From: Datnioides undecimradiatus
Lineage: Eukaryota; Chordata; Actinopteri; Lobotiformes; Datnioididae
Direction of reading: 5' to 3'
Length of the DNA stretch: 64,000 nt
Assembly (NCBI GenBank): GCA_008933995.1
Contig: WARS01000029.1
Coordinates: 18,413,131-18,477,130, forward strand
Shown here: positions 35,542 through 48,391 of the stretch, piece by piece
How positions within the stretch are numbered: the stretch's first letter is position 1
Layout of the letters: the number at the start of each line of letters is the position of its first letter
Position numbers and translations under genes: made by a program
The notes under the pieces: generated by a model
What the model was told of the DNA's origin: nothing
Seen by the model: the letters and a program-made list of their open reading frames with translations, nothing else
Databases searched by the model: none

Positions 35542-38500
35542 ATGCACCCCTGCCACAGCTCTCAGTCCAGGTGAGTCCCATTTCATTACTTTTGGTAGTA
35601 TTAGCAGGTATGTGTTTGTATTCGTAGGGCACAAGTGGGGCTGTGTGTTGTAATTTTACTTATAAAGATCCTTTGTCGATTGAGTTTATTATATACCCGG
35701 AAGAGTGCGTTTGTTCTCATACTACTGTGTCTGAAAATAATCCATTAGACAGGAAACCATGTAATAATATCTGTTGTATTGTTTTTAATCACTATAATTA
35801 ATATGTCCATAAAATATGAAGATGAACATGTTTTTATGCAGCACAAACCATGAATAGTCTATCATGTGAAATATGTGCATATGTGACTTAATTTTATAAG
35901 ATTACTGTGACGGCTGCAAATGTAATTTGATGAAAATGTTGAGTATTCATATGATGACTTATTATTACAAAGATCATACAAGAGTAAAACTGATTTCCTG
36001 AAGTCCCTGGCGGATGCAATATGCCACGTAGCCTGCAGCAGCTGATCTGTCAAAACTGCTGTGGTCAGAGCGTCAGCATCTGCTACCCGCAAACACACAA
36101 GTGGCGAGTCCAGCTAACAAATCAGTTAGTTTTGTGTCAGTATCTCCTTACTGGCAGATCTGCGTTATTTAAGGCGTGTTTATCATTGTCGCCTTGTCGT
36201 GTCACGTTGCAGACCGGACCGTCTCTTCTCTGAAAGCCCAGCGGGTCACGGTCACCTCGGGTCGGCTTCAGCGTGTCCGAGCTGCCGCAAGGTGGTTTCA
36301 CACACTCACACACAAAGTCTGCGCAGATATGAAGTTGATGATTGTTGCATACTGTAACAACAGAAGCACACAGGCAGTAAATGATATTAATACTGTGAAT
36401 CACTCCTGTGTCGATTATTAACATCTTTATTGCTTTTGCTATGGTCACAGTCTAATGGAGACAGCTGTTGCCAAACAAATGATAATAACCTCACTGTTTA
36501 TATGTATGCTTCCACTCCTCATCAAGAGTGCCCCAGAGATTGGATGCCACTGGTCTTTTAACATTTGTCTCTCACTTTTCCTGATCCTTGAAGGAATCCA
36601 CCCAGTCTTGTGCATCCACATCAGGCCGAGACTGGCACTGTCCAGTCTGCCTGCAGACGGCCAACTTCCCAGTCCAGACCAACTGTGGCCATTTGTTCTG
36701 CGGTACGAGATTCAACTCAGACACACACAAACTGAACAGTTTTTCCCGATTAACAGTATCAAGGCAGATGAATTTTGATGTTTCATCTGTGCATTTCTTC
36801 CCTGACACTGGATTAATTTGTTTTTCCTTCACTCTCACACGTGCACACCTGTTACATCATGTCCTGACTGTTAATTCACTCCTTTCATTCATTGGCTGAT
36901 CAGTGTAGCATCAGTGTGCTGCAGCTGTGCTTTTCGAGCCTTGGGGCCTGTCTGTTTCGGCTTTCAATAATTAACTGTTGCCATGGTTTTCTAACTCTGC
37001 CTCTCAGCTGACATCTTTACTATTCCTCACAAAGGTGTGCAGTTACATAACACATTTGGTCGCGAGTCACCAAAAACAAGTAGCCAATTAGTTTTTCACA
37101 GAAGTGCAGAGGTGAGGACATCTGATCATGATGTTTTCATCATTGTATTACTATCTTCAGCAACAAATAAGATGGCTACACTGACCTTTTTGTACGTCCA
37201 ACCTTAACTGTGGCTTTGACCTTGAATCTTTTGAAACTCAGGAGTCTTTGCAGTGACACGTGGTAGTATGAGTCAGAGGTTTGCTTCTTCCAGGAAGCTG
37301 GGCAATCACACCCCCAAAATAATAAATGTGGTAAGACCCATTTCACATGAAACAGAGGCTATTTTAGATCAAACTTGAGAAGAAGAAAAAAAATGCGTGT
37401 GACTTCTTCGCAGCTCAGTGACGCTAAGCATGTTCAGTTCTAACTTTGAGATAATCTGAGATAATTACTGGATGCAGAAAAAGAAATATCGCAAAGCTGT
37501 GAGAGTTTCACAGTTCAAGGCTGCTCTAGTAACTTGTAACATAGAGACTGACAGAGTATTTATACTTGACACTTGTTACAGTAAAGAAGCAGCACCACTT
37601 GACCTCTGCGGTTTTGGGTCGTGACTTAGGAAGGAGTCAAAATCTGTTTTTATTCCGAATGAGTGCAAACGGAGAGGCAGCCATCACATCGGTCTAGTTC
37701 ACAAGTTACACAAGTATTCACAAGAGAAAAGGCTTCTGTCATGTTTTAAACGTACCACACGTTTACGTCACAGATGCACAGCTGTTTAACCTCGAAACTA
37801 TCTGCCGCAGATTACAAAGGTATTTTTATTCCGGCACACACTTGCTGTCACCTTTACCTCAACATGCTGCAGACACTCTATCTGCCCCACTCACCTGTGT
37901 TTTACCCCGGGCCTTTTATGCCAAGAGCCTTTTTAACCCTTGATCACCCAGATGCATCAGTTTGTTATCGTTAACTGTGATACAATCCTTCACTACATGC
38001 CTGCACCAGAGTTTCATCACAGTTTAGCCAGTTTTATGGTATAAAGTGTTTGGTGAAAATGTGTTTTTGATTCTACAGCTCCGTGTCTGATCGCCTACTG
38101 GAGACATGGGTCCTGGTTGGATGCAATCAGCTGCCCACTCTGCAGACAGAAGGTACAGAGTGCATGACCAGATGAAGTCTAAACTGTTCCAAAAGAGTGT
38201 GAGCACAGAGTAAAGATGTTTCTGATTTTCCAGGTCAGCGTGCTGTGTAATCTATTCAACGAGAGTCGATCAGATCGTCAGTCAAAGGAGGTTCTTGGGG
38301 AAATCACAGACTACAACAAACGTTATTCAGGAGCCCCGCGGAGGGTCAGTACTCTTAACATTCAGACATCACATCATAGAGCACATGCATACTTCTTTTA
38401 ATTAAATCGAATCTCTATATTTTCACAGTAGTTCTTCTGATAATAGGTTTGGTAACAGGAATACCACTTATGCAACCTCAAGGATTTATTGTCCTGAGTG

Positions 38501-38962
38501 CTGGTGTCAGACAATAGAGGTGTCCGGCTAACACACCTCCCATTGACACACATAGCTGCCCCACCTTGGATGAGCATTTTCTTTCTATTGAAGACGATTT
38601 TTATCTGATCCATCCAGGTGACAGACTACCTGTATGACGCGCCACTTCTCCTGCAGCTACTGGGCCGAGGCCTGGGCACCATGGGAGGACTTGTGTGGCT
38701 GTTTTTGTTCCGAGTGGCCTTGTGCTGCGTGGGGACCGTGGTGTCCATCTCCTGCACTACTCTGGACCCAGTCTCCTCGGCTGCCAACTCCCTGGAATCA
38801 GACCCATCCATCTCTGGACTGCTGGGGGCACTGGATGACCTAGTGGTGGTCATCCTCCTCCTCATCTGTGTTATCAACATCAACCAGCAAATGGCACCAG
38901 AGAGAAGAAGGCACTCTGCAAATGCTACAACCTCACAAGGAGTAATGGAGAGATCACTGTAG
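35542..38962 (+). CDS. RNF170-like RING-type E3 ubiquitin ligase, membrane protein
   Basis: The product would be a 248-residue protein (human RNF170 is 258). Exons: 35542-35570, 36213-36291, 36594-36702, 38079-38152, 38234-38344, 38618-38962. Exons 3-6 are secure. They encode a C3HC4 RING (C52-P-V-C55, C67-G-H69, C72-A-P-C75, C91-P-L-C94), then AYWRHGSW between the Zn ligands, then two C-terminal membrane segments (about 157-180 and 201-221), the RNF170 layout. Exons 1-2 are inferred: they give an open frame with consistent phases but no known domain, so the start is tentative. The N-terminal membrane segment of mammalian RNF170 was not found. RNF170 in mammals acts at the ER on inositol trisphosphate receptors; a similar role here is by analogy. 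It is head-to-head with hook1 and convergent with pfas. AATAAA at 39474-39479 fits its 3' end. Confidence 0.8.
36703..38078 (+). other. Intron 3 of the RNF170-like gene
   Basis: This 1.4-kb non-coding intron separates the first and second halves of the RING domain. I see no gene or recognisable repeat in it. Confidence 0.6.
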
Positions 38963-39473
38963 ACAGTGTGTCAGTACGAGCTGTTTGATGAGGCCTTTCA
39001 TGGGATTTCTTGCGTCTGGCTGTAGCTTGTTTTATTAGTGGATGCAAGAATATTAACAAGCAACAGGGGTGATGTTAACGATGTCTGAGGCTTTCGGACT
39101 GTGGACTCCAGGCCTGTGTGTCAAGTGTTTACAGAGCCTTTGCAAGAGCGATATCTAAAATACAATTTCAGCGCAGTGAGCGCTGTGGCCACAAATCTTT
39201 ACTTTCCGGAGGCCAAGAGTGTTTAGCAAGGAGCTTTTTAATCCATATCCAACAGGCAAAAGCTTATACAACTTATATTATTAGCTAATGGCTTTACATT
39301 TCAATTATAAAGCATATTTCTTAGCAGCTTAACCCCAAAGAAAACTGGGCACTGTATCATTTATACTCCTAACTGGGCAGCAATTTTTCACTATGTTAAG
39401 CTGCCATGTCAGTACTGTAATAATGACATCTATGTAAATACTTTATTGTATGAATGTCACTTTTTATGTGTAA

Positions 39474-39479
39474 AATAAA
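39474..39479 (+). terminator. Poly(A) signal of the RNF170-like gene
   Basis: AATAAA lies 512 nt after the stop codon, the best-placed signal downstream of the gene. The expected cleavage zone (about 39490-39510) overlaps the minus-strand pfas signal. Confidence 0.6.
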
Positions 39480-39507
39480 GAATATTTATTGTATTATGTG
39501 ACAATTC

Positions 39508-39513
39508 TTTATT
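39508..39513 (-). terminator. pfas: Candidate pfas poly(A) signal
   Basis: AATAAA on the minus strand lies 326 nt beyond the pfas stop codon. A second minus-strand AATAAA is at 39548-39553. Either could end the pfas mRNA. Confidence 0.5.
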
Positions 39514-39838
39514 AAAACACACACACATTTTATGTTTTACTCATTTTTTTATTAGCAAATTGCTTTTTTTTTTTTTTTTACTTTTCAGCAGAGCATCGTT
39601 GATGTCAGCTGATCTTATTGATGCAAAACTGAGTGCCAGTATGAAATCTACAGCACGTGAGTCAACAATATTCCTCTGTAAGTTATAAAGTATAACAGCA
39701 AGTATTAGTAATAATACAAAAAAGTACCACCTAAGGTACAAAGGTGAATGAAACAGGACTTTTTGTTGGGTTGTGAGTCAACTGAGATAGAGACAATAAT
39801 ACTATTTAGGGAGCATCAGAAATGTAAACAGAGGAGCA

Positions 39839-42800
39839 TCACTGTGTGTTGCTGCACCAGGCAGCTGCGTTCCTGAACATGCGCAGCCAGGGCGAAGGCG
39901 TCAGAGAAGGTCTGAAGTCTCTCGGGGCCCAGGGCCACTGCCAGCCCAGGGTGCAGCGCTCCGGGTGCGGCATCATGGCCAGGTGTCTCCCGTCCTTGGA
40001 GCAGAGCCCCGCTATGCCCTGAGGGGACCCATTAGGGTTCAAAGGGTACTCTTCAGTGGGATGACCCTGGTCGTCAAGGTAACGCAGGGGGGCGAGCCGA
40101 CCAGAAATAATCTGCTCCTGGGCCTGGGAGCTACGGAATTGCATCAGACCTGTGAATGAAAGAGTCTGCATGAAAAATCGATATTAAACACAGCTGTCGA
40201 TTGCACAACATGCTGACCCTGTGAGTCAGCAGAACGAGCCGTTGTGCAAGTTCAAAAGTTTCACACCGAGCGACCTTTTTCATGCTCGGTTACGATTCAA
40301 TGCCGCATCGGCCACTCAAGCCTGTGTCAGGGCTCGGTGTCGTTAGTCTAACTGAGAACAGAGGACTACAAGCACAAGTTCTGCCAACAGCTAAGCACAA
40401 CAACATTATTGATCTGCAACACTGTACCTTCTCCGTGTGCAACCCAGACACCCAGAGCTGAGCCCGCCATGCCTCTGAGCCAGGCGGATGGGGACTCCTG
40501 GATCCCAACGCTGACAAAACGAGACTCAAACCTGCCGGACTTGTTGTGGGTCAGCACCACTTCAGTGTCTGAGGGGAAGTTGTTAAAGCAAGTTTATTTT
40601 AATGGCGCACAAGGTAATTTAGCGTGCTTTACATAAAAGGCATCAAGATAACAAAAAACGTTTAAATTAAAATTGCCCAAACAGAACAAGATATCTAGCA
40701 AAAGCAGGTGCAAATGGGAAAGTCTTGAGTCAAACAAGGGTCATTTCGGTTTAACACCCCATTTCCTATCATCATTATTACTATAATAACCGTTTTGTGC
40801 ATTTCCTCTCACCTGCTCCATCCTCGCCCTCTCCCACCCAGCCCAGCAGGGCGAGCAGCTGGCAGCCGTTACACACACCCAGACTCAGTGTGTCGTCCCG
40901 CCGCCGGAAGCGATCAAACTCAGCCTTGGCTTTTGGATTATACGCAACAGTAGCAGCCCAACCTATTAGAAAAGATGACTGGTCTCACAAAAGGAAGAAT
41001 TCTTATATCCAAGCGGCGTATGAGTGTGCGCGTATTTGTTAATTTGCCTTTAGCTGAACCCAGGACGTCCGCGTAGCTGAATCCGCCGACGAACACGACG
41101 GCTTTGAATGACTCCAGAGTTAGGGAGCCAGAGCACAGGTCCTGCATGGTGACGTCCCACACCTACACACAGATGTAAGAAAGAGTCATGCACACCAGCT
41201 CCACAGCTCATTGTCAACATACGCTGAGTTAATGAAGCTCTGACTGGCTACCTCAAAGCCGGCCATATACAGAGACACAGACATCTCTCGGTCTCCATTA
41301 CTGCCCTCCTCTCTGACCACAGCTACACGAGGCTGCCCTGCAGCTGAAAGAACAACACACGTCAGAGATATTCAAATAAAAATATACTACTACATAAAGA
41401 CAATTGTCTTACCAGTACTAAGTTTGCAGTGGCAGCATGGTATGATATGGATTTCTATGATATTAGTTTTATTATCATTCCCACCAAAAAGGTTGTTTTT
41501 ATTCTTTAAAAGTTTCTAATAATAACTGTGCTATTTATAAGAACTAAGAAGAAAACCTCACTGCCACCCCAATCACTACTGAACAGAAAAGTTTAGGCCA
41601 ACTGTACATATTCTGTCAAACTGTTAAGAAAGTCAGTTATTATTTCTAATATTTTCAAATGATTAATGTGGTAAATAGCTGCTGCCTTGAAATACACAAA
41701 ATCTTCTGAAAATGGTACCAGTCTTGTTTGGTCTTACTCAGCTGGCTGATGCTGGGCATTTCAGAGGGGTCAAAGGTCAGTTTGAAGTATGGCTGTGTCC
41801 TCTTTGCTAGCCCCTCCTCTTCCTGTTTAACACAGATCTCATTGGCCTGAAGGCGCTCCAGCTGGAAACTGGTGCCCTCCCATAATGCTCTGAGGTTAGG
41901 CAGCAGCTCTTTGAGTACTTCCTGTCCATCCACACGAACCCTGACCTGAAAGACAAGTGAGGCAAATGGTAAACAACGGTCATCACAGATAAGATAAAAG
42001 CACTTGAGGTCCACATTGAGGTTAACGACTCACCACAGCCTCTGGTCCAAAGGCGCCGGTTCTGCCGACACGATGGCACTGCACACCGGCGTCAGTGTAT
42101 CTCTGACACACTGTCTCCACATTGAGCTGTGAAACCTCAAGAACCAAACCCAGCTCCTCGCTGAACAGCAGCTCCATGACTGCACAGACACAGATGATGC
42201 CAATGATACACAGTTTATATCCTGTATGTGTGAATCACAGGGAAACCAAACCAAGAGATGCATCAGCTCACTAACCTCCAGTTCCTTGTGATGACAACTC
42301 AACATCAATCCCACGGTTTCCTGCAAACGCCATCTCCAGCAAGCAGGAAATGAGGCCACCATCGCTGATGTCATGTCCAGCACTCAGCAGACGATCTGAA
42401 AGAAGAGAAGAACGTCTCATCCATCATCCACAGTTTCTTTAAAATGACAAGTTACTTTTTTAAATGTCGCTGTGCTGCGGGTACATGGTAAGTCCACTAG
42501 GTGGCTGTGTATCACAGTGCAAAACTGCAGCCTTACAGTTCAAGAATAAATTCGGTATGGAAATAAAAGTTTACTCTAATGAATCACAGCAAACTTCCTT
42601 TTTCTTTTCTGAAACTCTTTGCCTGCGAGTACAAGCTGACCGTGAATGAGTGTCTGAGTGGTGTTGAAGCAGGCAGTCAATAGTTCTGGCTGGTCCAGGT
42701 CAGGAGAGCAGTCTCCTAGCTGGCTGTAGCATTGAGCCAGGGCAGAGCCTCCCAGGCGATGACGCCCTGGACTGAGTGGAACCCACAGCAGCACGCCTAC

Positions 42801-45800
42801 AGACAGAGGACAAAGGGTCAGAGGCAGGCTGTCTGGAGCACATGTATGCGTTTTTGTATGTGTGTGTGTGTGTGTGTGTGTGTCTGTGTGTTTTTCTTTA
42901 TGCTGCAGAGAGAAAGGTGTGTGAAGTCTGGGTGAGATGAGGATATTTCTATGTTGCTATTTCTGCTGTTACAAACTGAAAGCTAAACTATGAATAAAAG
43001 AGAATAATATCCACAACTGGTTATAAGCAAACTTGTGTGGGTGCGTGTGTGTGTGTGTGTGTGTGTTTCTGCGAGAAATACCTTTGCCATCTGGATCCTC
43101 GAGATCGGGCGTCACGGTGGCTGTGATGTCAGGACAAACAGCATATGCTGAAATAACCAGAGCACCTGAAACAGCAGGAGAGCCAAACTTAGCAAAAGAC
43201 GCTTACTGTATAGACACAGTGTATGTCTATACAGATACAGGCATGCACATACGCACACACACACAATGACGGTACCTGGAGCTTTGACCGTCTCTTTCCC
43301 GACTCTAGCGGCCATACTTAGAGAGTCCTTGCCGCCATCGATGGCCACACCCAGCTGACCCATGACCTCACACATGGCTTTGCAGGCATCCCAGAGGCAG
43401 GCTCCCTCGCCGGGCAGCTTGGCGGCCCACATCCAGTTGCCGCTGCACTTCACATCCTGAAACACACGACACGATAGTTACTGAAAACCTGGACGCTTAG
43501 GTAGACAAATCACACCACTGTGAAGAAGATCTGGTTTACAGAGTTGTTATAATTTGGCAAAGAACTAGAATAACCACTGTCGTATGTATTTTAATCTAAA
43601 TGTGTGATTTTCTTTCATCACTCTCACCTTCAGAGCTGTGACTCTGGCAAACACCAGATTGGTCAGAGCTTCTGCAACAGCCATGCGAGCCCCTGCCGCA
43701 GGACAGACCAGGCCTTTAATTGGCTGCTCCCCGATGGCAGTAGCTGCTCCTTCCACGCTGAACGGTGACAGAGCAACAACAGCCACGTCGGCCAATGGGG
43801 TGTGGAGAGGGCCGACGCACTGTTGCTGGGCAACCAACCCAGTCACAGACCGGTCCACCTAAGAGAGAACAGTGAGTGAAGACAGGGAACAAATGCACAA
43901 ATGTACCTTTATAAGACAGGGTTGTAACACACACCTTGTTGGTCAGGTAGCGTTTGGATGCCACGGCGGGCAAACGCAAAACTCTGTCCAGCGCATCTTT
44001 GACTGTCAGCCCAGCAGGAAGCGCCAGTGGCTGATGGCACGGGGCCAGACGCTCCATCTTAAACTCCTTCTGCGGCATCTTGCCCAGAACCCACTCCAGC
44101 TGCAGGTCGACAGGACAGCGCCTACCGTCTGCTTTATCGCCGCGGCTTCCCTCATCATCCACCAGCACAATCTGTGGGAGATTAAAATAAACACGGCGAT
44201 GCCGATCTTGAGTCTATTTTGGTGTGATACTTGAGTTTCACGGATTGATTGGTAAAGTGGATTTATCCACTTGACCCGGGCTGAAACGTGCCTTGCCGTC
44301 TCCGGTGATGTTTCCCACAAAGTCAACAGGGCACTTCTCTCTCTGACACACCCTCTCCAGGAAGCCCCGGTCTGATGGGCGGAGCAGCAGAGCATTGCTC
44401 TCCTGATACTCTGCCCCCCACAGCTCCAGCACACTCAGTGTGGGGTCACCTTTCTTTTCAAGAGAGAGAGGAGAGGAAGCAATAAAAGTGATATAAAATG
44501 AGAATCTGTGGGTTTGTTTATCTTTGCGTTCATTGCTTTGCTCGTGTGCTGCTCACCTTAAATCTACTGCAGTAGATCACGGCTCCTGCTGGCTCACTGA
44601 GCTCCTTGAGCACATTACCTGAAGATGATAATATGATTCAATATATTACCTTTTCTCTCATTGCCCACTCTTTATGTAAATCCTGAAAATCCTCTACCAT
44701 TTCCACCCGCTCCCTGGTCATGAATACTGCAGATTGGGTTCCTGCCACTTCTTTCCAGACAGGCCCTGAGAGCGCGGTTCATCTTCTGCTCCATCTCAGC
44801 ATCTCCCCTCTGCACCGCACCCAGATCCCGGTCGCTAGAGTTGTCGCCCTGGACCTGTGAAGCAGAATTGTATTTGAATACAGTGAAACCTGTGCACAGC
44901 GTGAGGTTGCTGCTACTCTGTGTGAGTTACTGTAGTGAACGCACTTCTACAGAGGAGGCCGCTCCTCCTCCCACGCCGATTCTGTACACCGGCCCTCCGA
45001 TCTTCACCACTTCCATTCCTGATCGACAAGCACAGCAGAGGAGCAATGGGGCGCTGTGAGTCATTGATCGACGTAAATATAGCCTCTGCATTGATCAAAA
45101 CACATCTCACACACACTGAGTTAAAGCATTACCCGCCTCCGCCTCGTCTTTCTTTACATGTGTATGTTCAATAGAACCGAGACCACCACTGAACATGATT
45201 GGCTTAATCCACTCCCGCCGCTCTCCATTCGCCAGCCTCATGCCGAAAGAACGAGCAAAACCTACGAACATTTATTTTTTATGAAAATGTATAAACAGAT
45301 GAATGTAAATGATGATCAAGATCATATTTTAACATATAATTACCACTGAATATAATCTATCAGCTATAATAAGAGCTGCAACTATAAGATTTATAGCAAA
45401 TGGATTAAATGGAATTAATCAACAACTATATTGATAATCAATTTTAAAATATAGATTTTTCATACAATAATGCCAAATATGCTGAATATCTCTGAATTCA
45501 GCCTCTCAAATGTAAGGATTTAGTCCTTTTCTCAGTCATATACGACAGAAAATTCAATATATTTAGGTTTTGGACTGTTTGGATTGAGTTTGGAGAAACT
45601 ATGCACAGTATTTTTGCACAATTTTTAAAAATAATTTATTGATTGACAGCTAAAATAATAAAGGATTAAGCGTTAAAATCAATCCAAGCATGCTTCAGCG
45701 GGGTGCCCTACCTGACAGGACAGGTTCTCCAAACTTGTTGCCGTAGTCTGAGGCTCCATCGCTGGCCTCAACTGCCACCTGCAGCGGAGGAGCAAAGCTG

Positions 45801-48360
45801 GATGGATACTCCCAGCCCTCTCCTGTAGACTCCCAGGGAAGGATGTAACCTGGAGCAATGGACAGTGATAACGGACATAGTATTGAAGAACAATGTTACA
45901 TTTTGAGTGAAGGAACTGAAGCATACGGTTTTCTGTCGCACACCTGGTATGTGCAGGTTGCCGAAGCAGTATCCTGCAGTGCCAGCGATGACGTGGCCTC
46001 CCTGTCCAGCACTCTGCACATCTCTGATGCGACCTCCTGTCCCTGTGGTGGCACCACTGAACGGAGCCACACCTGGAGGTCAGACGGGACGATGGTGATT
46101 CATTGGACAACAGTGAAAAAGGGACATGCAGGCTGCAGGTTAGCACGATGTTTTGCACATCCTGACCTGTCGGGAAGTTGTGCGTCTCTGCGGTGAAGAT
46201 AACGTGTCTTACTGTGCGTCTCGTCTCATACGGGCTGGCTTGAGAGGGATCATTTGGATAAACACACTCCAACTCCATCCCTTTGATACCGCTGGACACG
46301 CACATTTCACACTGAGTCGGGGTGAACAGAAACAAACAAACACACACTCGCGCAATGCTGTTTCTATTCTGACCTGCTGTTGTCGCAGAACTTGATGACG
46401 TTGTTCTGGTTGCTGTGCTGCTGGGTGTCCATTATAAGACTGAACAGGGTCTCCTTCTGCTCCTGCCCGTCGATCTCCATCCGCCCCCGAAAGAACCAGT
46501 GACGACTGTGCTCGCTGGGATAGCAGGGTACAAAGAAAATAAGAAATACATTTTAAAAAATCCCTTGCGAGCCTAGCAACATGCACAACACAGTCTAATC
46601 TGCACGCTGCAGACAAACCCCCACCTGTTGGACTGGGCCAGGTCGAAACACTCCACACTGGTGGGGTTCCTTTGAATCCTCTGGAACATCGACGTGTAGT
46701 AGTCCAGATCCCAGGAGTCAAAGGCCAGACCTGCACGCAGAACAACACACATTCTTGAGATTTTGCTTGCAAAAAGCAACCACGGCTGAAGATGGAAAGA
46801 TGTTTCACGTGCACCTTCAAACAGCACCGCAGACATAAAAATCACAAAGTAGTTTGCACTGCACGCACGGCGTCAAACACACACAGCTCTGCATTTAAGA
46901 ATCATACGGCGCGCTTCAAGACAACAGACACTCAAAAATGACTGGAGACAGTTTTGATATTATTAACGACATGAACTTTTCAGGGAGTGCTGTCATAAAT
47001 GATTATTGCTTTAAGACGAGGTCACTTCACCTGCAAGAACTTGCTTCACTTCTATTAAACACCACGTTTAACTCAACTGGGAAAGAAAAACAGTGAAAGT
47101 GAAGTCAATCCTTCGGGGGAATTAAGTGGCAACAGTGTCAGGAAATTACTGATAGACCCTTTTTTAATAATCGCCTCAATTCACTGGTCGAGCGTGGTGG
47201 AGCCTGCAAAGTATGTACTGAAATTATTCTCATCTGTCTGAGCAGCTTGTGAATATTAATGAACGCTGGGCAGTGAACAGTGAACAAGCAGAGCATGGGC
47301 ATAAGCACGCACGACACGTCCTGTCACGGTGGCCAGTGTCAGTTCAAAAGCTGTTCATATGAAGAGAAGAATAACTAATCGCCACCAATGCGGGACGATA
47401 ATCTAGTTTTGGTCTCACGAGGGTTAAAGCTGAGAGCATTTGTCGCTTTATCTGTTACTCAACTGGTAGAAAAATATACCAGGAATTTGGCACAAATGTC
47501 AAAAGGCGGCAAAGTTGTAATTGTGAGGATCTGCTGCAGGTGTAATTGCAGTTGTATAAGGTAAATTTAACATTTTGACTTTGCAGTGGCACCTTTGACC
47601 CAAAAGTTAACAGAGTCTCAACTCAACAGAAAATTCAGCTTTTATTGTTTAACGTATTGCCTCTTTTGTGACTAAAAAAACTTGTGAAAACTGGACTAAT
47701 ACCAAGTAATTAAGTACCTGACTTCCCATCAAACAAAGTGAGCCCTTCTCTATTTCTTATTTCCTCTCATGTGACATCACATAACAGACACGCACACTAA
47801 ACACACGCAGGCACGGGTACGATAATGAGCGGCATCATTGCGGTCCTGTGACTTTAACCAGCTAAGTAATAATGTCATGCATCATGCGACACCATTACCT
47901 CCAGCAGCAGACACAGCGTGCTCTCAGAGAGCTGCAAGACTGAAAAGAGGCGTAGAGGAAGAGAGAGGAGAGGAAGGTTACAGTGCATTAAGGATAATTA
48001 GAGACTGGGTAACAAGAGTAAAGAGACTGAAAGAGAGGCCGAAGCTGAATGGGAATCTTTATAAACTAGTCTCACCCAGCTCGTCATTTGCTGCCTCCAG
48101 GGCCGCACGACCCTTCCCCAGGATGTCCACCTCAAACACAGGCTGCGGTTTGGTTTCCACGGCGAAAGAAGTGATGGGATGTTGATAGATGCATTCTGTC
48201 ATGCTGTCATACAGACACTCAATCAGCTTCTTTATGTCCCCATTGTGCTCCGTCATGCTGTCTCCAGTCTTTGGCTGGAGGGGATTGAGACGGAGCTCAT
48301 CAAAAGCACGAACAAGAAGTGAAAACGCATCCTGTATCTGTGTTTGAGAATATGATTTTC

Positions 48361-48391
<31 letters not shown>

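Noticed and set aside
36455-36778. Plus-strand ORF with hydrophobic start near the RNF170-like gene, considered as its N-terminus
   Set aside because: It runs through the RING exon in the wrong frame. The RING frame is closed upstream by a stop, so an acceptor at 36593 is needed instead.
43033-43269. Cysteine/valine-rich plus-strand ORF
   Set aside because: It is created by GT microsatellites and the antisense of pfas exon 18. No family resemblance.
44231-44291. Continuing pfas exon 14 past 44292 to a GT donor
   Set aside because: The extension adds residues absent from the family and no suitable GT restores phase with exon 15, whereas the GC donor joins exactly.
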